Shown: piece after piece, positions 53,207 to 61,893 of the stretch
How the letters are laid out: the number at the start of each line of letters is the position of its first letter
Numbering within the stretch: position 1 is the stretch's first letter
NCBI RefSeq assembly: GCF_000019965.1
Contig: NC_010571.1
Location: 1,736,001 to 1,800,000, forward strand
Origin: Opitutus terrae PB90-1
GTDB taxonomy: Bacteria; Verrucomicrobiota; Verrucomicrobiia; Opitutales; Opitutaceae
Direction of reading: 5' to 3'
Length of the DNA: 64,000 bases
The notes under the pieces: model-generated
The model's input: only the letters and a program-made list of their open reading frames with translations
Told to the model about the DNA's origin: nothing
Databases searched by the model: none
Program-made: the position numbers and the translations under genes

Positions 53207-53322
53207 GCCAAGTCGGCGCTTTCGCGTTGCGGGCGAACAGTTCATGGATTCCGCTACCGAGCCCGCAGTCCCGCCCGTCGGGGCCGGCGCGTTCCTTTCG
53301 ACCCTTTCTCCTCCGCCTCCTG

Positions 53323-54153
53323 ATGCCACTGCTCGATCCTCTTGAACGACGTTTCGGCCGGTTCGCCCCGACGAACATCACGCTCTATCTCATCATCGGG
53401 CAGGTGTTCGTCACGCTCGCGGCGATGCTCGGCCTGCTGGATCTGCGTCAGTTCGTGTTGGTGCCGGTGCTGGTGATGAACGGCGAACCATGGCGTGTCT
53501 TCACGTTCCTGTTCTATCCGCCGCCGGTGAACTTTGGTTCGATGTTCAGCCTGATGCTGCTGCCGTTCGCGTGGTGGATTTTCTACCTCATGGGCAATGC
53601 GCTGGAGCACTACTGGGGCGCCTTTCGCTACAATGCTTTTCTGCTGCTCGGTTGCGTGCTGACGGTGGCGGCGGCGTTCCTCACGCCCGGTGCGCCGGTG
53701 ACGAACGCTTTCATTGCCGGTTCCGTGTTCCTAGCCTTCGCGTGGTTGAATCCCGATTTCGAACTCGCGCTGTTCTTCATCCTGCCGATCAAGATCAAGT
53801 GGCTCGCGCTGCTTACCGTGCTCGGTTACGCCTACGGGCTGGTGGTGGGTGCGCCTTCGACACGCTGGCAGATTCTCGCGTCGGTGGGCAACTTCCTGCT
53901 CTTTTTCGGCCGGGACATCATCGACACCATGCGCTCGCGTCGGCGCAGCATGGCCGCGCAGGCGCGCCGGGCGGTTGAGGAACGCAAGGACCGCGAGCCG
54001 CGCCATCGCTGTTACATCTGCGGCAAAACCGACCTCACGAATCCGGAGATGGATTTCCGCTACTGCTCCAAGTGTACGGGTGACCAGTGCTATTGTCCCG
54101 AGCACATTTTCAATCACGAGCACGTGGTTGAGGAGAAAGAGGCGAAAGAGTAG
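53323..54153 (+). CDS. Rhomboid-like integral membrane protein with C-terminal zinc ribbon
   Basis: A 276-residue protein with about six membrane helices (residues ~20-200) arranged like rhomboid or Derlin-type proteins, beginning LERRFGRFAPTNITLYLIIGQ. I do not see the GxSG serine motif of active rhomboid proteases; the equivalent helix reads FIAGSVFLAF. The cytoplasmic tail after a basic linker (RSRRRSMAAQARR) holds CYICGK and YCSKCTGDQCYCPEH, a probable four-Cys or Cys/His zinc site, and ends in an acidic stretch. Probably an inactive rhomboid relative; the role is unknown. ATG at 53323. Confidence 0.75.
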   Translation: MPLLDPLERRFGRFAPTNITLYLIIGQVFVTLAAMLGLLDLRQFVLVPVLVMNGEPWRVFTFLFYPPPVNFGSMFSLMLLPFAWWIFYLMGNALEHYWGAFRYNAFLLLGCVLTVAAAFLTPGAPVTNAFIAGSVFLAFAWLNPDFELALFFILPIKIKWLALLTVLGYAYGLVVGAPSTRWQILASVGNFLLFFGRDIIDTMRSRRRSMAAQARRAVEERKDREPRHRCYICGKTDLTNPEMDFRYCSKCTGDQCYCPEHIFNHEHVVEEKEAKE

Positions 54154-54206
54154 AGCCGGGCCGCGGACACTGCGTTTCCCAACGGATGAAGACCGCCGAG
54201 GGCAAC

Positions 54207-54278
54207 TGTAGGAGCGGCTTTATGCCGCGATCCGGAGCGCCAGAGACGGACCCATCGCGGCGTAAAGCCGCTCCTACA
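54207..54278. repeat. Palindromic element, TGTAGGAGCGGCTTTATGCC type
   Basis: Arms 54207-54230 and 54255-54278 are inverted with 23 of 24 matches, loop 24 bases. This TGTAGGAGCGGCTTTA type is known as a dispersed palindrome in several Gram-negative genomes. Confidence 0.92.
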
Positions 54279-54322
54279 TGGCATCAACCGGGCGGCGATG
54301 GATGTGGGCGGGAGCGCGACCA

Positions 54323-55243
54323 ATGAAAGGGAATTCGCCCTCCGATCCCTTCGCACGCACCGACGCGCTGGCGACGCTGGGCGACTGGCTGCGGTTCGCA
54401 GAGAAACTCTACACCCGCGAGAACGTGGCCCTTGGCCAGGTGGCGACGAATGCGCACGACGAGGCGCTCTACCTGCTGCTGCGAACGCTGAAGCTCTCGC
54501 TCGAGAGCGACGCCAGCGTCCTGACGCGCAAGCTCACGCCGGTCGAGCGCGCGGACGTACGCGACGTGCTGCGGCGACGGGTGGTCGACCGGGTGCCGGC
54601 GGCGTACCTGACGCGCGAAGCGTGGCTCGGCGAACACCGCTTCTACGTCGATGAGCGCGTGATCATCCCGCGCAGTTATTTTCTGGAACTCATTCCCGGC
54701 GCGTTGCGCGACTGGCTGCCGGATCACGGGCGGCGGTTGAAGCGTGCGGTCGATGTCTGCACGGGCTCGGGCTGCCTTGCGATCCTGTTGGCGCACGAAT
54801 TTCCGCGGGCCGTCGTGGACGCCATCGATGTTTCAACGCCGGCGCTGGACGTGGCGGTGATCAACGTCCGCGAACATCGGCTCGGTCAGCGCGTGCACCT
54901 GTTCCAGAGTGACGTCTTCGACGAGGTGCCGGCCGCGCGCTACGACATCATCCTGAGCAATCCGCCGTATGAACCGAGCCGGCATGTCGACCGGCAGGCG
55001 CCGGAGTTTGCCGCCGAACCGCGGCTGGCGCACGACGGCGGGCCGGACGGCCTCATGATCATCCGCAAGCTGCTGCACCAGGCCAAGGGGCGGCTGGCGC
55101 CACATGGGATCGTGGTGATCGAGGTCGGCGGACTGCGGAAGGTGATCGATCGCGAATTCAAGGCGCTCGAGCCGCACTGGCTGCCCACGCAGGACGGCAG
55201 CGATTGCGTGTGCCTGTTCGAAGCCGAACGGCTGCGCGGCTGA
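54323..55243 (+). CDS. prmB: PrmB/HemK-type protein N5-glutamine methyltransferase
   Basis: A 306-residue SAM-dependent methyltransferase. The SAM loop VDVCTGSGCLAILLA lies near 140 and the catalytic LSNPPYEP near 210. The N-terminal helical part (WLRFAEKLYTRENVALGQVATNAHDEALYLLL) and PAAYLTREAWLGEHRFYVDERVIIPRSYF match PrmB, which methylates ribosomal protein L3, more than PrmC, which methylates release factors. The ATG at 54323 avoids reading out of the palindrome that precedes it. Confidence 0.9.
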   Translation: MKGNSPSDPFARTDALATLGDWLRFAEKLYTRENVALGQVATNAHDEALYLLLRTLKLSLESDASVLTRKLTPVERADVRDVLRRRVVDRVPAAYLTREAWLGEHRFYVDERVIIPRSYFLELIPGALRDWLPDHGRRLKRAVDVCTGSGCLAILLAHEFPRAVVDAIDVSTPALDVAVINVREHRLGQRVHLFQSDVFDEVPAARYDIILSNPPYEPSRHVDRQAPEFAAEPRLAHDGGPDGLMIIRKLLHQAKGRLAPHGIVVIEVGGLRKVIDREFKALEPHWLPTQDGSDCVCLFEAERLRG

Positions 55244-55338
55244 GTTAGGTGTGGTTCTAGCGCGCTGCGACGGCAGCCGAACGAACGGCGCACAAGGATT
55301 TTTGCTGTGTTGCGCCGACGGGCCAAGTGGCAGATCGG

Positions 55339-56580
55339 TCAGCGACTCAGTACGTTCGCGAGAATTTGGATGCCAAGAAAACCCATCACGAAGACGCTCA
55401 TGACGCCACCGCCGGCCACAACTGGGCCAATCACCACCTCGAAAACCACCATCGCCGCGACGAGAGCGAGCAGCACCGTGCAGCCGCCGAGAATCAACCG
55501 GGCGCGTTTCTGGCGCTGGAACGTGGCCGCGCCGCAGATCGACAGCGCCGCAAGCAACAGTGTGGCCAGCAACGGGAGCCCCGCGCGGGTCACCACCCAC
55601 CAGGTCAGCGCGGCGACAGCGGCTCCGGCAAGCGGGCCAAACCAGTACGTGGCGATCCGTTCGTCACGCGAGAGAACGTATCGTCCGAACCGATCGAACC
55701 GCAGCAGCAGGTTGAACATCGGGTGCGCGGTCCATGTGAGATAGACGAAGAGATAAAACACGAGCGCCAGCAGTATCAGGGCCCACGAGGCGTGCTCCGC
55801 ACCACGCAGCTGACTGTTCAGAAACCGCGAGAAGAAATAGGTCCCGATGATGATGCCCCATTGGAGCTTTGCTCCCTGGCGACCCATCCAGAGAAAGTAG
55901 GCAAGCATGGCGCGGTAGACTGGGTTCCGGGCCTTGAGCGCTTCGAGCATACCCTGTCGCGCAAACTCCATCGTTGGATCGAGCCGCAACGCTTCGCGGA
56001 AAAACTCCTGTGCCCGCCGGGGATCGTTGCGGTGAAGGTAGGTCCAGCCTTGGTTCGCGTGGGATAACGCGCTGTTGGGCGCGTGCTGGAGGGCGAAATC
56101 GACCGTTTCGGTCGCCTCAGCTTTGCGTCCGAGGCGCACCAATGCCATTGCCCTAAGATTCGCCGCTTCCACGTGCTCGGAGTCGATGGCAAGTGCCTGC
56201 TCCGCGGCGGTGAGGGCCGCGGGCGCGTTGCCGCGGGCGAGCTCGATGCCTGCGAGCAGCGAGAAAAAGTCGGGGTCCTCCGGATTCAAGCGGAGCGCGG
56301 CATTGATCCCGCTGTGAGCGGCGTCCTCGCGATCGAGGTGGTGGAGCGTCAACGCGTGCACGTAGTGCAAATACGCGTTGTCGGGCGCGAGACCGACCGC
56401 GGATTCGGCGGCCGCGAGCGCTTCCGGGCGTTTCTGCTGGGCGCAACGGCTAAGCGCGAGCAACGCGAGCGCCGCGGTATCTTGGGGGTCCGCGGAGAGT
56501 GCAAGCATCGCCTCCCGTTCGGCCTCGCCGGGCCGGGATTGTGCGAGTAGCAGTTGGGCGCGGGCAAGATGGGCGCTCAT
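55339..56580 (-). CDS. TPR protein with C-terminal membrane domain, partner of the AAA ATPase
   Basis: A 413-residue protein. The N-terminal half (residues 1-215) holds about six TPR units, such as PDNAYLHYVHALTLHHLDRE and HANQGWTYLHRNDPRRAQEF. The C-terminal half has about six membrane helices (~225-410). There is no signal peptide, so the TPR part faces the cytoplasm. Its ATG overlaps the stop of the TPR-AAA ATPase gene by four bases (ATGA), which suggests a fixed-ratio complex. I do not recognise a named family; a membrane anchor or substrate adaptor for the ATPase is inference. Confidence 0.8.
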   Translation of the reverse strand: MSAHLARAQLLLAQSRPGEAEREAMLALSADPQDTAALALLALSRCAQQKRPEALAAAESAVGLAPDNAYLHYVHALTLHHLDREDAAHSGINAALRLNPEDPDFFSLLAGIELARGNAPAALTAAEQALAIDSEHVEAANLRAMALVRLGRKAEATETVDFALQHAPNSALSHANQGWTYLHRNDPRRAQEFFREALRLDPTMEFARQGMLEALKARNPVYRAMLAYFLWMGRQGAKLQWGIIIGTYFFSRFLNSQLRGAEHASWALILLALVFYLFVYLTWTAHPMFNLLLRFDRFGRYVLSRDERIATYWFGPLAGAAVAALTWWVVTRAGLPLLATLLLAALSICGAATFQRQKRARLILGGCTVLLALVAAMVVFEVVIGPVVAGGGVMSVFVMGFLGIQILANVLSR

Positions 56581-57971
56581 TTGCTGATCTTCAGGAAGGC
56601 GAGGATCTCGTCGTAGAGGCCGCTTTGATTGGCGTAGAGCGCGTGGTTGCGCGCCGTCTCGAACCAATCGCGGGTGCTGGGCTTGTGCGTTTTGATCGCA
56701 GCGAGCAGGTCGGCGCCGGTGACCGGCTGGATCTTGCCGGAGGTCATGGCGACACGCAGCTTGGCCTCGACGGCGATATCGATCACCGCCTTCAAGTCTG
56801 CCCCGGAGAACCCATCGGCCTTTTTGGCCAGCGCGTCGAAGTCGAGTTCCGTGACTGGTTTTCCTTTCAGGAGCAACCGCAGGATCGTAGCGCGCGCAGG
56901 TTGATCGGGTGGCGGGACGAACAGGATACGATCGAACCGGCCAGGCCGGCGGAAAGCCGGGTCGAGATGCCAGGGGGTGTTGGTTGCGGCGAGGATCAGC
57001 ACGCCCTCGTTCGAGGCGCTGACACCGTCCAATTCGGAGAGGAACTGGTTGATGATCTGCCGGCCGCCGCTCTTGAGCATATCGGAGCGGCTGGCGCCGA
57101 GGGCGTCCACCTCGTCGAAGAACAGGACGCATGGTCGATGAGCGCGCGCCTGCTCGAAGAGCGCGTGGAGGTTCTTCTCGCTCTGGCCAATCCACATATC
57201 GAGCACGTCGCTGATGCCGATACTGAGGAATCCCGCCTGCACCTCGCCGGCGGTGGCGCGGGCGAGATAGGTTTTGCCGCAGCCGGGCGGACCATAGAGC
57301 AGGATGCCGCCGCCGATCTTCTTGCCGTAAGCCCTGAACAAGTCCGGCTGGCGCAGCGGCAGGATGATCTTCATGCGAATCTCTTCCTTCACGCGTTCCA
57401 TGCCGCCGACGTCGTCGAAGGAGAGTTGCGGGCGCTCGACATCAACCTCGGGACCAAGCGGGAGGTCGCCCGCCGGGAGCCGCTCCGGCGCTTGATCGGC
57501 TGCGTCGGACGGAAACGGGTCGCTGGTTGGTGGCTCCACTTTAGGTGTGCGGTGAAAATGCGACCCGAGTTCCTGTTCGATTGCGGAATCGGCGAGCGAC
57601 GGATCGGCCGCACAGGCTTTCTGATACTGCTGGGCGGCGAGTTTCGATTCGCCGGCATGAAGGGCGAGGCGCGCGTGTAACAACCACGCGCGCGGTGGCG
57701 GCGCCGACTGCTTGATCATGTCCTCAACGATCACCAGCGCCGCGCTGTGTTTACCTTGCTGAAAGAAAGCCGACGCCAGTCCAAGCCGCGCTGCTGATGA
57801 AGTCGCATCGAGCGCGAGCACCCGCTTGAACAAGGCCTCGGCTTCGGCGTAAGCGCCGTGGGCGAGTACGACTCCAGCGGCGTGCTGCAGGAGTGGAGCA
57901 TTGTTCGGGGACAAGCGGAGGGCGGCGCGAAGATCTGGGGGAATCGCCGAAAAGTCAGAGGGGTCGGACAC
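56577..57971 (-). CDS. AAA+ ATPase with N-terminal TPR domain
   Basis: A 464-residue cytoplasmic AAA ATPase of the VPS4/spastin/FtsH-like classic clade. N-terminal TPR units cover ~15-130 (YAEAEALFKRVLALDATSSA); the AAA module starts near 183 with FDDVGGMERVKEEI. Walker A GPPGCGKT 227-234, Walker B LFFDEVD ~283-289, sensor 1 AATNTP ~329, arginine fingers in RRPGRFDR ~341-348, and the helical lid with GFSGADLKAVIDIA. No protease domain follows. Coupled by a four-base overlap to a TPR membrane protein. Likely a substrate-remodelling ATPase acting at the membrane; the substrate is unknown. Confidence 0.9.
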   Translation of the reverse strand: MSDPSDFSAIPPDLRAALRLSPNNAPLLQHAAGVVLAHGAYAEAEALFKRVLALDATSSAARLGLASAFFQQGKHSAALVIVEDMIKQSAPPPRAWLLHARLALHAGESKLAAQQYQKACAADPSLADSAIEQELGSHFHRTPKVEPPTSDPFPSDAADQAPERLPAGDLPLGPEVDVERPQLSFDDVGGMERVKEEIRMKIILPLRQPDLFRAYGKKIGGGILLYGPPGCGKTYLARATAGEVQAGFLSIGISDVLDMWIGQSEKNLHALFEQARAHRPCVLFFDEVDALGASRSDMLKSGGRQIINQFLSELDGVSASNEGVLILAATNTPWHLDPAFRRPGRFDRILFVPPPDQPARATILRLLLKGKPVTELDFDALAKKADGFSGADLKAVIDIAVEAKLRVAMTSGKIQPVTGADLLAAIKTHKPSTRDWFETARNHALYANQSGLYDEILAFLKISK

Positions 57972-58042
57972 GTCCGGAGCTAAGCGAGTGAACTATGCGC
58001 GGGCCAAGCAAATTGCAGCACCCCAACAAGGGTTGGCGGGGG

Positions 58043-58999
58043 CTACTGCAGCGCGTTGAAGAGCCAGCCGACGAGCGCGGTGCCGACCAGCACGACGCAT
58101 GAGAACATCACGAGCAGTCGCACATGCATCACGCTGCGCAACATCACGAGTTCGGGAAATGACACCCCGACGGCCGAGAGCAGGAACGCGAGCGCCGTGC
58201 CGAGCGGCACGCCCTTGGTCACGAACGCCTCGAGCAACGGCACGGTGGCGTTGGCGCTGACGTAGAGCGGCAGTCCGATGAGCGAGGCGAGCGGGACGGT
58301 CCACGCCCCCGTGCCAGCGAATGCGCGCTCGAAGAACCCTGCGGGCACGAACCCATGCAACGCGGCGCCGAACGCGAGCGCCGCCAACAGCCACGGTGCG
58401 ATCTTCTTCAAGATATAGAGGCTGGTGTCCGCAGCATCGAACAGCCGTGCGCGCCAGCCGGTGATGGGCTTGTCCTCGGCCGCGTCTTCAGCGGGCATTG
58501 CGCCGGCGACGAGCCAGCGCTCCGCGTGCAGGAACGTGAGCATGAATCCGCCGGTGACGCCGAGCATGACGCCGACGAAGGCGTAGGTGAACGCGAACTT
58601 CCAGCCGAACAGCCCACCCATCAAGGCGACGGCGATTTCGTTCACCAGCGGCGAGGTGATGAGGAAGGCGAACGCGACGCCGATCGGAAACCGCGCCTGG
58701 ACGAAGCCGACGAAGATCGGCACGGAGGAACATGAGCAGAACGGCGTGATCGCGCCGAAGAGCGCGGCGGCCGGATAGCCGAGCGCACGGCCGCCCGGGC
58801 GCTCCAGCGCGCGTCGTAGTCGGGCGAGGGGCAATGCGCCGCGAATCAGCGCCATGACGAATGCGATCACGGCGATCAGGACCACGATCTTCAGCAGATC
58901 GTAGACGAAAAAGTGCACGGCGGCGCCGAGTCCATGCGCGGCATCGAGTCGCGCGAGCGACACCACCTGATTGGCAATCCATTCGGCCCAGATCCACAT
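58043..58999 (-). CDS. Permease of the DUF318/YraQ (ArsP-like) family
   Basis: A 318-residue inner-membrane permease with about eight helices. The signature TPFCSCSSVPIFVGF near residue 86 and VSANATVPLLEAF near 245 mark the PF03773 family, which includes ArsP for organoarsenicals and many uncharacterised transporters. A periplasmic/cytoplasmic loop (~165-190) is acidic. A rhodanese gene lies upstream on the same strand, 222 bases away; a link to sulfur or metalloid chemistry is possible but not shown. Confidence 0.88.
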   Translation of the reverse strand: MWIWAEWIANQVVSLARLDAAHGLGAAVHFFVYDLLKIVVLIAVIAFVMALIRGALPLARLRRALERPGGRALGYPAAALFGAITPFCSCSSVPIFVGFVQARFPIGVAFAFLITSPLVNEIAVALMGGLFGWKFAFTYAFVGVMLGVTGGFMLTFLHAERWLVAGAMPAEDAAEDKPITGWRARLFDAADTSLYILKKIAPWLLAALAFGAALHGFVPAGFFERAFAGTGAWTVPLASLIGLPLYVSANATVPLLEAFVTKGVPLGTALAFLLSAVGVSFPELVMLRSVMHVRLLVMFSCVVLVGTALVGWLFNALQ

Positions 59000-59221
59000 G
59001 GCGCGGGACGGTAAAGGTGACGGTAGGCGCCCGGCAATCTCGCGAGTGGGGCGTGCAGGTCGTGATGGCGCCCGCCGTGCCGGCGGACTGGTGGGACGCG
59101 TTGGAGCAGGTTCGCTCGCCGTACAGCGCCTCCAGGGCGAGGCGCTCCACCTCGCAGGGACATCTGATCACAAACCAATCCGCCGGGCGGCGGGGTCTAT
59201 CGCACGGGTCGGATGCGAACG

Positions 59222-59614
59222 CTACGGCTTTCGCACCGGCAGCCCCGCAGATTTCCAGTCGCGGAAGCCGCCGGCATTCGCGACCGGTTGCCCCTGGGCG
59301 GCGAGCTTGGCCGCGACCTTGCCGGAGCGAGAGCCGGACCGGCAGTAGAGGATCAGCTCCTTGCCGGCGTTCTTTTCCAAAAACGGTTTCCAGAGTTTCT
59401 GCTCGCCGTTGAAATCGCTCATCGGCAGCAGCACGGCGGGCTCGGCCACGCCCGTGTCGGCCCACTCGTTGGGCTCGCGCACATCGACGAGCACGGCTTG
59501 CCCTGCGGCGACGCGCTGGGCGGCTTCGGCGGGCGTGACGTTCGCGACCTCCCCCGCGTGGGCAGCGAGCGCGGTCAGGGCGAACAAGGCAACGAGGCGG
59601 GCGACGAACTTCAT
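59222..59614 (-). CDS. Exported single-domain rhodanese
   Basis: A 130-residue protein with a signal peptide (MKFVARLVALFALTALAAHAG) and one rhodanese domain. The active-site loop is LYCRSGSRSGK with Cys91; VLVDVREPNEW near 41-51 is the CH2A-type motif and GGFRDWKSAGLPV closes the domain. It would transfer sulfane sulfur, or bind similar anions, in the periplasm. The ATG at 59614 starts the signal; the frame upstream is not coding-like. Confidence 0.9.
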   Translation of the reverse strand: MKFVARLVALFALTALAAHAGEVANVTPAEAAQRVAAGQAVLVDVREPNEWADTGVAEPAVLLPMSDFNGEQKLWKPFLEKNAGKELILYCRSGSRSGKVAAKLAAQGQPVANAGGFRDWKSAGLPVRKP

Positions 59615-59715
59615 GCGGGCAAGCTGATGAGCTTTTCCGACGATGCAACGATGCGAACGCGCTTCCGTTTCGGCTTGGACTGTAATACTTCGGCGGCGTC
59701 GGGGTTTATCCTTCC

Positions 59716-60369
59716 GTGCAGACTGTCTTCCTTGGATTTCGCTGGTTCGAGGCGTTCCCCGGGTGGGGCGGATGGCCGTGTGCGCAAGCCGGCGCGGATG
59801 AAGAAGTCCCACCGCCGATATCACCGCCGCGGGAGGAGGAGGCGATCTGGCTGGCCCGGATCGCGCGCGGTGACGATGCCGCGCTGCAGCATCTCTTCGA
59901 CAAGTGGAAGCTGCCGCTCCTGAGCTTTTTCTACCGGGCGCTGGGGGCGCATGGGGATGCCGAGGATCTCACGCTCGAGGTGTTCGTGCGGCTGCACCGC
60001 GCAGCGCCGACGTATCGGTCGGAAGCAAAGTTTTCCACCTATCTGTTCACCATTGCGCGCAATCTGCTCCGGAACGAGCGGCGTCGGCTGCGACGCAAGC
60101 CGCTCGATCCGGTTGCGCCGGAGCTGATGACCGAGCTGCCCGAGCCCGCGAGCGATGCGGCCCGCCGGCTCGCGGAAACGGAGGAGGTGTTTCAGCGGGC
60201 GCTCACGCGGCTTCCCGAAAAGGCGCGCACCGCCCTGTTGCTGCTGCACCAGCAGCAGCTCGAACAACCTGCCGCCGCCGCGATCTTGCGAATCAGCGAG
60301 AACGCACTGCGCGTGCTGCTGCACCGCGCGCGCCGGCTGCTGAAGCAAGAAATGGAGGCCCTGCAATGA
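59716..60369 (+). CDS. ECF-family RNA polymerase sigma factor
   Basis: A 217-residue sigma-70 ECF protein. Region 2: LFDKWKLPLLSFFYRALGAHGDAEDLTLEVFVRLHR, then FSTYLFTIARNLLRNERRR; region 4: LPEKARTALLLLHQQQLEQPAAAAILRISENALRVLLHRARRLL. The GTG at 59716 leaves an N-terminal extension of about 40 residues that is not conserved in character, so the true start may be later, but no better start codon was found. It overlaps the next gene by ATGA and is the first of three coupled genes. Confidence 0.87.
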   Translation: MQTVFLGFRWFEAFPGWGGWPCAQAGADEEVPPPISPPREEEAIWLARIARGDDAALQHLFDKWKLPLLSFFYRALGAHGDAEDLTLEVFVRLHRAAPTYRSEAKFSTYLFTIARNLLRNERRRLRRKPLDPVAPELMTELPEPASDAARRLAETEEVFQRALTRLPEKARTALLLLHQQQLEQPAAAAILRISENALRVLLHRARRLLKQEMEALQ

Positions 60370-60743
60370 CTCCGCCCGATCCAGTTCCGTCCGACGATGA
60401 GGTGGACCGGCTGCTCCGCCGCCGGCTGAAGGACACCACCCCCGAGTTCGAAGCCCGGTGGATCGAACTGAAGCGCGCGCTGCGCGCCACCCCGCGCCGC
60501 CGGAGCAGTATTTGGGCGCGACCGCTCTGGAGCGTGTTGCTTGCGACGAGCGTGGCCGTTGCAGCGCTGCTGCTGATCCCGCGTTCGCCGCGGCCGGTCG
60601 CGACGGAGGCGTCGCCCAAGCTGGCCGAGCTCTGGAAGATGGACCAGACCCTCGCGGGCAGCACCGCCCTGCTCAGCTCGGAGACCCGCGCGGAACTCCT
60701 CCACGTCGACGCAGCGCAACCCTCTTCGCCGGATTCGCCATGA
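60366..60743 (+). CDS. Single-pass membrane protein, probable anti-sigma factor
   Basis: A 125-residue protein: cytoplasmic N-terminal part (residues 1-50) starting DEVDRLLRRRLKD, one membrane helix (PLWSVLLATSVAVAALLLIP, ~55-74), and a short periplasmic tail. Size, topology and the ATGA overlaps with the sigma gene before it and the next gene after it point to an anti-sigma factor, though I see no ZAS Cys/His motif. Function inferred from context. Confidence 0.72.
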   Translation: MTPPDPVPSDDEVDRLLRRRLKDTTPEFEARWIELKRALRATPRRRSSIWARPLWSVLLATSVAVAALLLIPRSPRPVATEASPKLAELWKMDQTLAGSTALLSSETRAELLHVDAAQPSSPDSP

Positions 60744-61222
60744 ACTCGATACGTATTTTCAGCACGCTTCTTCTCGCGCTGCTCGCCAGCGTGACCCGGA
60801 CGATCGCGGCCGATCCGGCCAGCACTGCGAGCCCCGGCACGCCGCCGGCCCGCGAGTTTGCGGCCGTGGAGCAGTTTTTGCACCTGAGCGATGCCGAGCT
60901 CGACGAGATCGCACGGGTGGTGGAGCGCATCCGCGCGATGACGCCGGAGCAGCGCGCCACGCTCGCCAAGGAGATCGCCGCGTTCCGCGCCATGCCCGAG
61001 CCGCAACGCCGCCATTTGCGGCAAGGCTGGGGACAGGTGTCGGACGAGCTGCGCGACGGCTGGCGCGCCATGATGCAGGCCGCCACCCCTGAACGGCACG
61101 CCGAGATCCGCGCGAAGCTGCAGAGCCTTCCGCCGGAAGAACGTGCCGCTTATCGGCAGCGGCTCGTCGAGGAATTTCTCGCGCAGCGCCACCCTCCGGC
61201 CGCTACGTCGCGGGAAAAGTAG
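60740..61222 (+). CDS. Exported DUF3106/Spy-like helical protein
   Basis: A 160-residue exported protein with signal peptide (IFSTLLLALLASVTRTIAA). The rest is helical and charged, with repeats of the kind MTPEQRATLAKEIAAFRAMPEPQRR and LPPEERAAYRQRL, as in DUF3106 and CpxP/Spy-like periplasmic proteins. It is translationally coupled (ATGA) to the anti-sigma-like gene, so it may be the periplasmic sensor or effector of this sigma system. Confidence 0.75.
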   Translation: MNSIRIFSTLLLALLASVTRTIAADPASTASPGTPPAREFAAVEQFLHLSDAELDEIARVVERIRAMTPEQRATLAKEIAAFRAMPEPQRRHLRQGWGQVSDELRDGWRAMMQAATPERHAEIRAKLQSLPPEERAAYRQRLVEEFLAQRHPPAATSREK

Positions 61223-61319
61223 GACGCTGCCGTAGCGCAATCGGCGCCGCTGGAGCCCACCTCAATGAGCTGGGCCGGTGCGAGTCAACGGGCTGCGGCG
61301 CCTGCTCGCGCCATCGGCC

Positions 61320-61715
61320 TCAGGCGACCGCTTCCTCCATGATCCGAACCATCGTGTCCTCGACCTCCTGCGCCACGGCAGCCGCCGCGGGGACGGCGAA
61401 CAGCGTCAACAGCCGCGTGGGCTTCAGCGTGGCGAGCACCGTGCGTCCGTCCTGCTCGTAGGCGGAGATCCGGCAGGGGAGCGCAGTGGAGATTTCCATC
61501 GCCTGGGTGAGCACGCGCTGCGCCTGCTGCGGATTGCAGACCTCGAACACGCGACACTCGCGGCCGAACGGCACGCCCTTGCTTTCCATCTTCTGCTTCA
61601 AGTCGTGCGTGCCGAGCACGCCGAATTTGTGTTGCTGCGCGATATCCGGGAGGCGCTGGCAAACCGTTTCGAGCGGCTGCGTGCTGGTGCGGGTGATGAG
61701 GTATTCGTTGTTCAT
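61320..61715 (-). CDS. DUF302 domain protein
   Basis: A 131-residue cytoplasmic protein of the DUF302 family. The conserved core HKFGVLGTHDLKQKMESKGVPF near 30-50, ECRVFEVCNPQQAQRVLTQ and LPCRISAYEQDGRTVLATLKP are present, ending in a helix EVEDTMVRIMEEAV. The fold is known and the function is not; members often sit near redox or metal-stress genes. ATG at 61715. Confidence 0.88.
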   Translation of the reverse strand: MNNEYLITRTSTQPLETVCQRLPDIAQQHKFGVLGTHDLKQKMESKGVPFGRECRVFEVCNPQQAQRVLTQAMEISTALPCRISAYEQDGRTVLATLKPTRLLTLFAVPAAAAVAQEVEDTMVRIMEEAVA

Positions 61716-61893
61716 GGCGAGAGAGACTCCGATCCGACCCGCAAGGTAGCGCGATCTGCGGCAACGCAACCGAGCCCGTTGGTTCGGGCCGGCGCCTGGC
61801 GGCCTCGACACGCAGTGCCAAGCTGATCGATTTTCGCGCGCGGTGAAATGTTCGGCGCGGACCGGGGTTTCCTTGGGTGAACCAATCTTACTC

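Noticed and set aside
56581-57195. N-terminal extension of the TPR-membrane protein frame to 57195
   Set aside because: This stretch lies inside the AAA ATPase gene in another frame and is Arg/Gly/Pro-rich; the ATG at 56580 with an ATGA overlap is the sensible start.
59000-59221. Possible small Cys-containing minus-strand gene between the rhodanese and the permease
   Set aside because: The only open frame (CPCEVERLALEALYGERTC) has no convincing start and no family resemblance.
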